DNA of 64,000 nucleotides from Pelagomonas calceolata (Eukaryota; Sar; Pelagophyceae; Pelagomonadales; Pelagomonadaceae): NCBI GenBank assembly GCA_918797485.1, contig CAKKNE010000002.1:3934501-3998500 (forward strand), given 5' to 3'. Under the pieces are notes generated by a model, which did no database searches, had not been told where the DNA came from, and was given only the letters and a program-made list of their open reading frames with translations. Shown one piece after another: positions 36,880 through 44,815 of this stretch. The position numbers and the translations under genes are program-made. Position 1 is the first letter of the stretch. Every line of letters starts with the position of its first letter.

Positions 36880-37297
36880 GGCTAGTTAGTGCTGCCCTCG
36901 CTTGATACTTGTTTCGACCGCGGGCAGCCCTTCCGCGTTTTTGTTGGCTTCCGTGTGGGACCAAACGGCAGCCAGCGGGGCCGGTGGGCGTGTGTCCTCG
37001 CGCGGCTTCGCGCGGCGCTGCTCCGCTGTGCGCCGGGCCGAGCGCGCTATCTAGGACTTACAGATACATAGAAATGCACGGCCCGAGGACATCACCCTGT
37101 GGGCCGTCGCTCCGCCAGTGGTCGCTGGCGCATGCGTCCCGCGGCCGGCGGGCGCGAGAGCGCCTCGACGGCGCGCCGTCGGCCGCGCGGTGTCTTCCCC
37201 ACCCACGAGTCCTAGCACCGCAATACGCCATCGGCGCGCGACGCTTCGAAAAATTCGCGAAAACACAATCATTACTCTTCGATTTCGACGGCCCACA
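36880..37297. other. Spacer between two leftward genes
   Basis: 418 bases from the start of the EF-hand gene to the end of the oxygenase/copper-transporter gene. Contains the promoter of the former. CGCCATCGGCGCG near 37219 resembles the introner core with one change. No gene or nine-fold motif seen. Confidence 0.5.
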
Positions 37298-38845
37298 TCA
37301 GGAAGCCTCGACGTCGCCGCAGCAGTCCGCGGTCACACGCGTAGGTATGGGCTTGGACGCATCTAGATCGTCCTGGGCCTGGCAGCACGGGTCCGTGGAC
37401 GCCGCCGGCGCGTCGTCCAAGTGCAACAGGGCGTAGCCCGTCGTCGCCCCGAGACACACCGCGGCGAACAATTCAATGGAATACGTCATCGCCGCGAACA
37501 TCGCCAAATAACCGAGCACGGACTGGACGAAGTGCAGGAACACGAGGCCCATCCTGGCCCAGGACATGTCGCGCCGCCTTCGGTGCACGTACTTCCGCAC
37601 GAATGACGTACATTCGACTAGCAACCCGACGAAAAACGCCCCAAACATGCCGCCCACGTACTTGCCTACCGAAGATAGGGTCCAGTCCGCCACGTAGAGG
37701 TTGATGCAGGGCGGCGTGCTCTCTTCAAAGGCCGACCGGAAACCGTCCATATGCATGTCCTGGCCGCTGCCTCGACAAAAACCGCCTTCTCTCGATCTTG
37801 AACTGTTGGAGAGACTACCACTGCGATCAACACACACGGGCGAACAGTTGTCGAAGGAGTGCCCTTCGCAGTGCGTATCTTCCGGGACGACTTGGTCATT
37901 GTCGTCGAGGCAGACGGCGCCGTACGCACAGTCCACCTCCAAACACTGGAGCCAGCAGAAGATGCCATCTTTCCCATCCTGCGTCTGGCACGTCGCCGCC
38001 GGGTCTACTGCGGTTAATGATCTCGAGCGACCGATCGTGATCGTACTGGTCCTCCGCGCTCTTCTCTCATCAAACCGTTCGCCGTCCAATAACGCGTCGT
38101 CGGGCGGCAGGACCATGAGGCCGTACCACGGTCTTGCTTCGTTGTCCGACAGTGCCAATGATAACGAGTGCGGCGCCGGCCTCGCATTACCTAGGTACCT
38201 TGAAGAATCACCAGCGAGGATCAGCACCGCACTATCAACATCCCACCTTAATTCATGTGATGCGCCGCCGGGTAGCGTGATATGTAGTGACCCGCCCTCG
38301 CCCGCGACCATCGCCACCAGGACACCCTCGTCGACGTGCGCCTCGAGCGCTTCGCCTTTTGAAGGTCCGTAGTAGGCGTGGACGTGCTCGAGGTGGCGGC
38401 CCTTGTCGACGACGCCGCGCCAGTCGTAGTCTGCAGCATCGCCGCGCAGAGGGGTGGTGCCACCTCCATCGAGAGCTACAGCGACCGCCTGGACGGCGTC
38501 GAAGGCCGCCCTTCTCAATACATTTGATGCCTCGTCGTCGAAGCACACAGAATCAAAACCGGCTCCGCGCGCGGCTATTGTCCTCCTCCGCGTCCCGTCA
38601 ACCAACAAAGCCTCCTGGCCGTCTCCCTCTAAGCAGTCCGCCAGGCCCTCGAAGGCTGTGGCACTCGCTTGCGCGAGCCCGGGCACGCGCACGGCGACGG
38701 CGCCCGTCGTCTTCAGCGCCGTTTTTGTCGTGCGCGCGTCTATCGAAACTAGGTCGACGTGGGGCACGGCGAAGGGCGCTGCAATGGCATCGCTGCACGC
38801 TATTGGAAATGCTACGAGGAAGCACGTCGAAAAAACCGGCCGCAT
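37298..38845 (-). CDS. Fusion of a 2OG-oxygenase-like domain and a Ctr copper transporter
   Basis: 515 residues, ATG 38845-38843, one open frame. It starts with a likely signal peptide (FSTCFLVAFPIACSDAIAA). Residues 30-250 read like an isopenicillin-N-synthase-type 2OG-Fe(II) oxygenase: HVDEG (iron ligands His169 and Asp171) and PAPHSLSLAL (His225). A Cys-rich linker follows (290-345: CLEVDCAYGAVC, then CEGHSFDNCSPVC). Residues 364-475 are a Ctr-family copper transporter: MHMDGF (extracellular copper-binding Met cluster), a first membrane span VGGMFGAFFVGLLVE, then VFLHFVQSVLGYLAMFAAM with the MxxxM pore motif, and LFAAVCLGATTGYALL with GxxxG. The tail has Cys pairs (DPCCQAQ, ADCCGD). The Ctr part is confident; the oxygenase part is likely. 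Confidence 0.85.
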   Translation of the reverse strand: MRPVFSTCFLVAFPIACSDAIAAPFAVPHVDLVSIDARTTKTALKTTGAVAVRVPGLAQASATAFEGLADCLEGDGQEALLVDGTRRRTIAARGAGFDSVCFDDEASNVLRRAAFDAVQAVAVALDGGGTTPLRGDAADYDWRGVVDKGRHLEHVHAYYGPSKGEALEAHVDEGVLVAMVAGEGGSLHITLPGGASHELRWDVDSAVLILAGDSSRYLGNARPAPHSLSLALSDNEARPWYGLMVLPPDDALLDGERFDERRARRTSTITIGRSRSLTAVDPAATCQTQDGKDGIFCWLQCLEVDCAYGAVCLDDNDQVVPEDTHCEGHSFDNCSPVCVDRSGSLSNSSRSREGGFCRGSGQDMHMDGFRSAFEESTPPCINLYVADWTLSSVGKYVGGMFGAFFVGLLVECTSFVRKYVHRRRRDMSWARMGLVFLHFVQSVLGYLAMFAAMTYSIELFAAVCLGATTGYALLHLDDAPAASTDPCCQAQDDLDASKPIPTRVTADCCGDVEAS

Positions 38846-39284
38846 CGCTTCCCAATCAATGTGGGCGTTGGTGACGCTGTTTCCAAGCTCTCCTTGCGAC
38901 TAACGTCTGTGGCTCGAACTCACGGAGCAAGGAACAGTCCACAAATGGACTCTGTAGGAGCAGCGCGAGCAGCTGTGCTAAGTCGTGCGGCGAGGGAGCA
39001 GCTCGCAAAGAGGCCCTTTCAGGCAACAAGCAAGCATGCCGACGAGTGCGGGGTTTCAGAGTCGAGCTCCCAACGACTCGTTGCGGAGGGAGATTGAGTC
39101 CTCAGGACGAACCCTACAAAGTTGCGCGCGCTTCGGGCGGCGCGAGGACCGCCGCGCGCCCCTGAACGCCGGCGGTCCCCTCCACGCTGTCGGGGCGCCC
39201 GAGCTCGCTCCGGATCCTCACTACTGGGATCGCACTCCGGTGCAGGAACACCTACCCGCACACATAACCGGGACACACAACGAA
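38846..39284. other. Spacer between two leftward genes
   Basis: 439 bases from the start of the oxygenase/Ctr gene to the end of the EF-hand/WW gene. It should hold the promoter of the former. I see no convincing ORF, TATA box or shared motif. Confidence 0.5.
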
Positions 39285-40208
39285 TTACACGTACACCCCG
39301 TGGTCGACCTCGTCGTTCGCGCCGCCGTGGTACGCCTGGTAGTGCTCCGGTTCTTCCCAGGTCGAGATGCCCGTGATGTTGTTGCACCAGTAGGCGTGGC
39401 CCGTCGCCGGGTCGTCGTAGCGCGTCCATTCTGAGGCCTCATCTGCTAGACCCATCTGCTGCTTGTCTTCGGGGGACAAGTTGTCATGAAACAATCCTAC
39501 CAAATCGCCCTTCTCAAAGTTGGGGCGCATCTTCTTCGCTCTTTTGAGAGCGTGTCGTCTCCGTTGCCAGTACTCTTCCCCACCGAGCTTCTCCCGCAGA
39601 TCGTCCGCGGTCCTCAAAACAGGCCACAGTAATTTTTGGAACGTTAACCTATGTTTCTTGCCCATCACTTCGTCCAGATCCAGTACTTGATCTTTATTCC
39701 CCGCATCCACCGCATCCAGCTGCGCCGCGATTTCAGCATCAGTCATCTGCGGCTGGGCCAGCCTACACAACTGAGCGAACTCCACTTGATCCAACACCCG
39801 ATTATGATCCGAATCGAACATGTGAAAACAGAAGGATACTTGCGAATCTTCGTCCTGCACCAAAAACGCGTGCAAACAAACAAAAAACACGAGTGGATCG
39901 ATACCCACGGCTCTTTCATCATTGGTCTCGATGATCCCGAAGAACCGATACAAAAATTCGTCGTGGGGATGCTTCCGGTCCGTATGCTCCTTGTTCTTCC
40001 TCATAAATTCTTTCAGATCGAGTTGCCCGTCTCCGTTTCTGTCCATCTCCATGAACTTCTTGAGGATGACCATTTCGTCGCCGTCATGGTAGCACAGCTT
40101 GTTTTTTTGATCTTCTCCAGCCAGTCCCAGAGCTTCCTTGACCGCGATGAAGCCCTGGTTCGACTCGATCCACTGCATGTTCGCCGGTAGACTCGCGCCG
40201 GCGCCCAT
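39285..40208 (-). CDS. EF-hand protein with C-terminal WW domain, likely N-myristoylated
   Basis: 307 residues, ATG 40208-40206. It begins MGAGAS, a good N-myristoylation signal. EF-hands of the calcineurin-B/recoverin type follow: DRNGDGQLDLKEF (complete loop, about 56-68), DSDHNRVLDQVEF (about 127-139) and a weaker DAGNKDQVLDLDE. A calcium-dependent, membrane-tethered sensor is likely. The C-terminal WW domain (about 260-292) reads SEWTRYDDPATGHAYWCNNI followed by STWEEP: first Trp, the Tyr-Trp core and second Trp are present. It would bind Pro-rich peptides; the PPxY of the protein at 5956-6468 is a possible but untested type of ligand. Confidence 0.88.
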   Translation of the reverse strand: MGAGASLPANMQWIESNQGFIAVKEALGLAGEDQKNKLCYHDGDEMVILKKFMEMDRNGDGQLDLKEFMRKNKEHTDRKHPHDEFLYRFFGIIETNDERAVGIDPLVFFVCLHAFLVQDEDSQVSFCFHMFDSDHNRVLDQVEFAQLCRLAQPQMTDAEIAAQLDAVDAGNKDQVLDLDEVMGKKHRLTFQKLLWPVLRTADDLREKLGGEEYWQRRRHALKRAKKMRPNFEKGDLVGLFHDNLSPEDKQQMGLADEASEWTRYDDPATGHAYWCNNITGISTWEEPEHYQAYHGGANDEVDHGVYV

Positions 40209-40255
40209 GGTCGCGTGTGGCCGGTGCGCTGTCGGTGACAGTCACAAATCAATGT

Positions 40256-40268
40256 CGCGTCGATGGCG
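40256..40268 (+). repeat. Introner core 13-mer upstream of the EF-hand/WW gene
   Basis: Exact CGCGTCGATGGCG, 48 bases upstream of the leftward start codon. A related CTCGATGGCGTGCGTTCGACGG follows at about 40378. It might mark an introner within a 5' untranslated region. Confidence 0.4.
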
Positions 40269-40556
40269 TGGGAGCCTGAGATTTGATAGGGGCAGCCTGA
40301 TGGGAGTCTCAATGGACTGATTGCACGCACGGGCGACGGTTGATGGTGGCAGAGCAGCCAGGGCGGCACCGGTACGGCTCGATGGCGTGCGTTCGACGGC
40401 GTGTGGCTCGGGCGTCGTGCGCGCCGCGTACAGCGCCTCAGTGTGCCAATCTCTCGAAGTTGAGAAATGCCGGACATCGGCGCGCTATTTTTACTACCGG
40501 TGAGTGGTGGCGCATCAGCAAACGGGACTCTTCAGATCACTACGTCCAGGCATGGC

Positions 40557-40579
40557 CCTAGCGGCTGTAAGACACTAGC
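40557..40579 (-). promoter_or_regulatory. Shared inverted-repeat promoter motif, copy 6 (divergent)
   Basis: On the minus strand GCTAGTGTCTTACAG followed by CCGCTAGG. It is 349 bases from the EF-hand/WW ATG and 150 from the CWF19L1-like ATG, in a 520-base spacer (40209-40728) with no further ORF of note. Confidence 0.65.
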
Positions 40580-40616
40580 AAAAGCAGGGAGGCGCGGCGC
40601 CGCTTTGTATCGCCCG

Positions 40617-40623
40617 TATAAAT
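40617..40623 (+). promoter_or_regulatory. TATA box of the CWF19L1-like gene
   Basis: TATAAAT, 106 bases before the ATG at 40729 and 38 bases downstream of the shared motif. A transcript start about 30 bases downstream would leave a short leader. Confidence 0.45.
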
Positions 40624-40728
40624 CGTCCGGACTTGCAGCGCTGCGCGTATAAGGCTCGTTTCTTGCATAAGCTGCGCACGCCAGCATTTCATCGTAAGCA
40701 CAAGCGCGAGCACACTGCACGCTGCAGG

Positions 40729-42534
40729 ATGGTCAAAATACTCGTCTGCGGCGACGTCGAGGGACGCTACGCGGAAACTTTTAAACGCGTGGCGAAGCTC
40801 GACAAGAAGGCGGGCCCGTTCGACGCTTTATTTTGCGTCGGCGCGTTCTATGGAGCTGACAAGACTGTCCCCGCGGCGCCGATCCCCACCTATATATTAG
40901 ATGGAGAGGCTGGAGAAGTAGCGGAGAACGTCACGGCGCTAGGGAGTTGCGGCGCGACGACCATTGAGGAAAGGAAGGGCGGCGCCGGCGCAAAACACCT
41001 GAGCGTAGCGTTCGTAGCAGACGAAGGCAGTGTAAAGCCGCTGGAGGACGCCTGCGCGACGGCGGGCTTCATGGGCGTCGACGTATTACTGTCGTGCGAG
41101 TGGCCGCGCGGCGTCGATGTCGGTGTTCCTGACGCCGAGGTAGAAAAACTAGCTGAATGTGGTGTGCGAATAAACGCCGCAGGCACCGACAGAATCGCGG
41201 AGTGCGCGAAGATGACGCGACCGAGGTACCACTTCGCGGGGACCAGGAACGCGTTCTGGGTGCGAGCACCTTATAGACATGCACCGAAGCCACCGTCCAC
41301 GAGGAAGACCCACGTCTGCCGGTTTGTTGCTCTGGGCAAGGCGGCCTTATCCAAAGATCCTCAAAGAAAATGGATCCACGCCGTAGATATTGATCCGGTC
41401 CCCTACGCCCCTCTACAAGCTCTGCAGGACGAACCCGTGAACTGTGGCGATTCGCCCTACTTGTGTTTTCAGTCGTCCGAGCGGCCCGTCGAGAAACTCG
41501 CCAAAAGACCCGTCGAAGATACCGATAGAGGCGCCTTCCGCTGGGCTTCCGTGGGCGGTGCCCAGCCGAAGCGCCGGAAAGTCGACGAGGACTCGTCCAC
41601 CACACTATTTGTGGGCGGCCTGCCTCGAAATTGTGATGATAGCCAACTGGAAGACGTGGCGCGGAAGGCCGACGCAAAACCTTCAGCATGTAGGTGCGTC
41701 GCGGGCAAAGGCTACGGTTTTTTGGATTTCGCCTCGAGGCAAGACGCGGAAGCCGCATTGACAGCACTCCAGAACGCCGACGTCAAGCTCGGCGGCCGCT
41801 CATTAACCTTCGACTGGGGCACTTCTTCGGCAAAACCAAAACAGCAGCACTATCCCGACGACGCGAGACGGGACTGCTGGTTCTGTCTAGCTTCTCCTGG
41901 GTGTGAAACACATTTAGTGACGGGTGTGGGCGACACGTGCTACACTTGCCTGCCGAAGGGCGGTCTCGTGGATGCGCATGCGCTCATCGTGCCGATCGCG
42001 CACGCGTCCGACCGGGCGTCACTGGATGATGCGACGCTCAATGAATTGGAAGCGACGTCGGATAATCTAGCGAAGTCATTTCGCGAGAAGCTGAATAGCC
42101 ATGCGGTGGCCTTTGAGCGGGTTGCTGATACGAAAAAGGGCGTGTACCACATCCATAGGAACATCATACCCTTACCAAAACGGGGCTCGGGCGACGCTTC
42201 TAGGTTAGTGTCCGACTTCATGGACGCCGCGCAGCGCATGTCGTTTCGTTTAGTGCCTGTGAACGATGGCGTCTTCCGACCGGCGGCCTCCGACCGTTTT
42301 TTTGTGGTGGACGTCTACTGCGGCGAGACCGGTTCCAAGAAACGGTTCGCGTGCGTGCAGCCCAAGGACACTTCACAAAGGTTCGCGGGGCTGCACTTCG
42401 GGCGCGACCTGCTGGCTGCGGCGCTGGGCACGCCCGGTCGCGCCCACTGGAAGGCGTGCGAGGTCGGCCGCTCCGACGAGGAGCGGCTCGTCGCGGCCTT
42501 CAAGGCGAAGGTGCTCGGGGAGGGGGGTTCGTAA
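40729..42534 (+). CDS. CWF19L1: CWF19L1-like splicing/debranching factor with an inserted RRM
   Basis: 601 residues from ATG 40729 (upstream codons need a TTG start). The N-terminal metallophosphatase-like domain shows KILVCGDVEGRYAETFKRV and FDALFCVGAFYGAD (about 4-46), as in CWF19L1/Drn1, which binds the debranching enzyme Dbr1 and late spliceosomes. In the middle, at about 300-380, lies an RRM: TTLFVGGLP (RNP2) and GKGYGFLDF (RNP1). The C-terminal CwfJ domains follow: CWFCLASPGCETHLV, YTCLPKGGLVDAHALIVPI with its HxH-like region, and KGVYHIHRNIIP. CWF19L1 orthologues often have a zinc finger in this linker; an RRM here is less usual. It probably acts in the nucleus on intron lariats, apt for an introner-bearing genome, though that link is my inference. 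Confidence 0.92.
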   Translation: MVKILVCGDVEGRYAETFKRVAKLDKKAGPFDALFCVGAFYGADKTVPAAPIPTYILDGEAGEVAENVTALGSCGATTIEERKGGAGAKHLSVAFVADEGSVKPLEDACATAGFMGVDVLLSCEWPRGVDVGVPDAEVEKLAECGVRINAAGTDRIAECAKMTRPRYHFAGTRNAFWVRAPYRHAPKPPSTRKTHVCRFVALGKAALSKDPQRKWIHAVDIDPVPYAPLQALQDEPVNCGDSPYLCFQSSERPVEKLAKRPVEDTDRGAFRWASVGGAQPKRRKVDEDSSTTLFVGGLPRNCDDSQLEDVARKADAKPSACRCVAGKGYGFLDFASRQDAEAALTALQNADVKLGGRSLTFDWGTSSAKPKQQHYPDDARRDCWFCLASPGCETHLVTGVGDTCYTCLPKGGLVDAHALIVPIAHASDRASLDDATLNELEATSDNLAKSFREKLNSHAVAFERVADTKKGVYHIHRNIIPLPKRGSGDASRLVSDFMDAAQRMSFRLVPVNDGVFRPAASDRFFVVDVYCGETGSKKRFACVQPKDTSQRFAGLHFGRDLLAAALGTPGRAHWKACEVGRSDEERLVAAFKAKVLGEGGS

Positions 42535-42573
42535 CTCTGGTTGTATCAATTCTTACTCTGTTCGGCACGTGCT

Positions 42574-42766
42574 CTAGTCGACGAAATGGCAGGTGTTGCC
42601 ACTCGTCAGGAACACAAAGGGCGAGACCCTCCTCGAGACCAACTCGTCGACCGCGAGCGAGACGACACTGCCCGCGAGACCGACGGAGAGCGTCCCGGTC
42701 GAGCTCGGCGTTCGAGTACTCGGCGTTCAGGCGCTGGCGCTTCGTCGGGCGCTCCGCGTCGGCCAT
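42574..42766 (-). CDS. Small gene with a frame change, function unknown
   Basis: ATG 42766-42764 opens a frame reading MADAERPTKRQRLNAEYSNAE with every third base G or C. From about 42705 the coding character moves to the next frame, which reads TLSVGLAGSVVSLAVDELVS and then SPFVFLTSGNTCHFVD before TAG at 42576-42574, again with third positions almost all G/C. The original frame continues to 42500 but with mixed third positions. So either one base is gained or lost (error, pseudogene, ribosomal shift) or two ORFs overlap; no intron of usable size fits. It lies 54 bases from a shared promoter motif and 39 from the CWF19L1 stop, where a leftward gene is expected. Confidence 0.35.
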
Positions 42767-42819
42767 TTTTTTTCTCGTTGGTGTGAAGGCTGTCCAATAT
42801 GACCCGGACCCAGGACCGT

Positions 42820-42843
42820 GCTAGCGGCCTGTAAGACACTAGA
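42820..42843 (-). promoter_or_regulatory. Shared inverted-repeat promoter motif, copy 7
   Basis: On the minus strand CTAGTGTCTTACAGG followed by CCGCTAGC (first base T instead of G). It is 211 bases before the oxygenase ATG at 43054 and 54 from the small leftward gene. The spacer 42844-43053 shows nothing else. Confidence 0.65.
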
Positions 42844-43053
42844 AAGCGCGAAGCTGAAGGCGCTGCCTTGGCTAAAACGCTCTCATACCCCCTCAAAACA
42901 ACGATACGTGTCGCCCAGCAACACGTCCTGATCTGTGTGCAACCCTCTGCATGTTACCGCGCGGCCAAAAGAGCACTGCAAGGGAGACACAGAGAGCACA
43001 GCTAAGAGAGCAGTGCAAGTTGCGCGCGGAAGCATAGCGAGGAGAGCACACCG

Positions 43054-44790
43054 ATGCCAAAACGCAAGAAACGCCGCCAAAATGACAGCTCTCGAGCCAT
43101 GCAGCAGGCATTGGATCACTACGAATGCGCTCTCCGGAACTTGGAAGACGCCGACGAACGCGCGGCGCTCGAGGCCCTGGACTTCGCCGAAGTCTTTCTG
43201 GAACGAGCGCAAGACGACGACGTGCGGCAGGGGCTCGTCGCGGAGGTCTCGCTCGCGCGGGGCGCCCTGCTCGAGGTCGCCGATCCGATGAACGCGCGCC
43301 TCGCGTACGACCGGAGCTTTTCCGCGGACGGCAACGCGGCGGCGGCGCTGCGGGCGGCGCGCCTCGCGTGGCGGTGCGGCGACGACGAGGTCGCCTGCGA
43401 GGCGTTGCTGGAGCGCGCGCGCGCCGCGGCGGCGGGCGACGAGGAGGCCCGCGGCGACGCGGCGGAGCTGCTGGGCCGGTTCCTCGCGGAGCGCGGGCGG
43501 GTCCACGAGGTTCACGAATTGGCGGAGCTCGGCTACGACCGGACCTTTTCCAGGAAGGCGCTGACGAATAACTTAAACGCGAGACCCTGCGACGGCGCGC
43601 CTGCGCGCCTCTTCGACGACGCCCTGCCGGCAAAGGCCCTGGCGGCGCTCCGGCGCGCCCTGCGGCCGGCGGCGTGCTACTGGCGCGAGACGGACTACGG
43701 CTCGCCCGCCGTCGGCTTCTTTAGCTTCACGCATCGAATCGACGCGTTGTCAGATACCGCGCTCGAGGGCGTCCTACAAGGTATTTGGCACGCCGCCGTC
43801 AAAGCCCTGCCGGAGGCGCGGAACGCTACCTACGTCGAATGGTGGGCGCACACGCGGAGGCGCGGCGACGGCCACGCTCTACACTACGACAGCGTCCCAG
43901 GACTTGTAGACGAAGCGCCGCCGCGGCACCCGCTCGCGTCGACCGTCACGTTCCTCGAGGCGTCGGTCGGCGGGCCCACGATCATCTTCGACCAGACCGT
44001 GGCCAACAAAAGGAGCACGCGGGCCTGGGTGGCGGCGGCGCGGCCGAACCGGCTGCTGGTCTTCGACGGAAGCCTCCTGCACGGCGTCTTGCCCGGAGGG
44101 CGCGGGCACGGGCGGCGGACGACCTTCATGGCGAATTTCTGGCGGGACGACCCGCGCGCGGGCGACGCCTCTGACAACGAGGCGACGCGGGGCACCAACA
44201 TCCTGTTTCCGCCGCCGGACTGCGACTGGCCGGCGGACTTTGGCGAGCGCGTTGGGGACGTGGAGATTCGTTGCCAAGGTCAGAACGCGCCGGCCGTGGC
44301 GCTGGAAGACGTCGTGACGCGTCTAGACGGCGGCGCCGTCGCTCCGGGCGACCTGCTCACGGACGGGACCTTCTTCGATTGTCTGGAGACAATCGGCTGC
44401 GAGGCGCGGGCCGGCGGCGCGGACGAGGATGTCGCGGTCGCGCCGGCGCGGCAGGACTACGGGAGGTACGAGATCCGGACCGACGCCGCGGGCCTGGGCT
44501 CTTCCGACGACGACGACGGGGCCGACGAGGACGACGAAATGCCGACGTACGGCTACGGGTGCATCGGCTGCCATCACGCCGCCGACGGGTGCATCGCCTG
44601 CCGCGCCGTCGACGACCGTTGCTTCGGCGATGACTTCGGCCCCACGGCCGACGTCGACTACGCGGACAGCAGCTCCGAGGACGACTTACCGCCGCCGGCC
44701 AAGCGGCTCCGAGGACGGTGGAACCGTTCAATCTACGAGGCCGCTGAACGGGCTCGCGCTAGGCGCAAGGCCCGCCGACGTAGGAACTAA
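43054..44790 (+). CDS. 2OG-Fe(II) oxygenase with a helical N-terminal region
   Basis: 578 residues, ATG 43054. A basic start (MPKRKKRRQND) may be a nuclear signal. Residues 15-165 are TPR-like helices (MQQALDHYECALRNLEDADE, ARLAWRCGDDEVACEALLER). The oxygenase domain at about 195-375 has EWWAHTRRRGDGHALHYDS (iron ligands His and Asp), TVTFLEASVGGPTIIFDQ, LLVFDGSLLHGVLPGG (distal His) and GRRTTFMANFW with the 2-oxoglutarate-binding Arg. The C-terminal third is acidic and Cys-rich (GYGCIGCHHAADGCIACRA), then basic (RARARRKARRRRN). The substrate is unknown; a protein or nucleic-acid hydroxylase is possible. It is convergent with PrimPol, 25 bases between stops. Confidence 0.82.
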   Translation: MPKRKKRRQNDSSRAMQQALDHYECALRNLEDADERAALEALDFAEVFLERAQDDDVRQGLVAEVSLARGALLEVADPMNARLAYDRSFSADGNAAAALRAARLAWRCGDDEVACEALLERARAAAAGDEEARGDAAELLGRFLAERGRVHEVHELAELGYDRTFSRKALTNNLNARPCDGAPARLFDDALPAKALAALRRALRPAACYWRETDYGSPAVGFFSFTHRIDALSDTALEGVLQGIWHAAVKALPEARNATYVEWWAHTRRRGDGHALHYDSVPGLVDEAPPRHPLASTVTFLEASVGGPTIIFDQTVANKRSTRAWVAAARPNRLLVFDGSLLHGVLPGGRGHGRRTTFMANFWRDDPRAGDASDNEATRGTNILFPPPDCDWPADFGERVGDVEIRCQGQNAPAVALEDVVTRLDGGAVAPGDLLTDGTFFDCLETIGCEARAGGADEDVAVAPARQDYGRYEIRTDAAGLGSSDDDDGADEDDEMPTYGYGCIGCHHAADGCIACRAVDDRCFGDDFGPTADVDYADSSSEDDLPPPAKRLRGRWNRSIYEAAERARARRKARRRRN

Positions 44791-44815
44791 TGTGTAGCAA
44801 CAGTGTAAAACAAGC

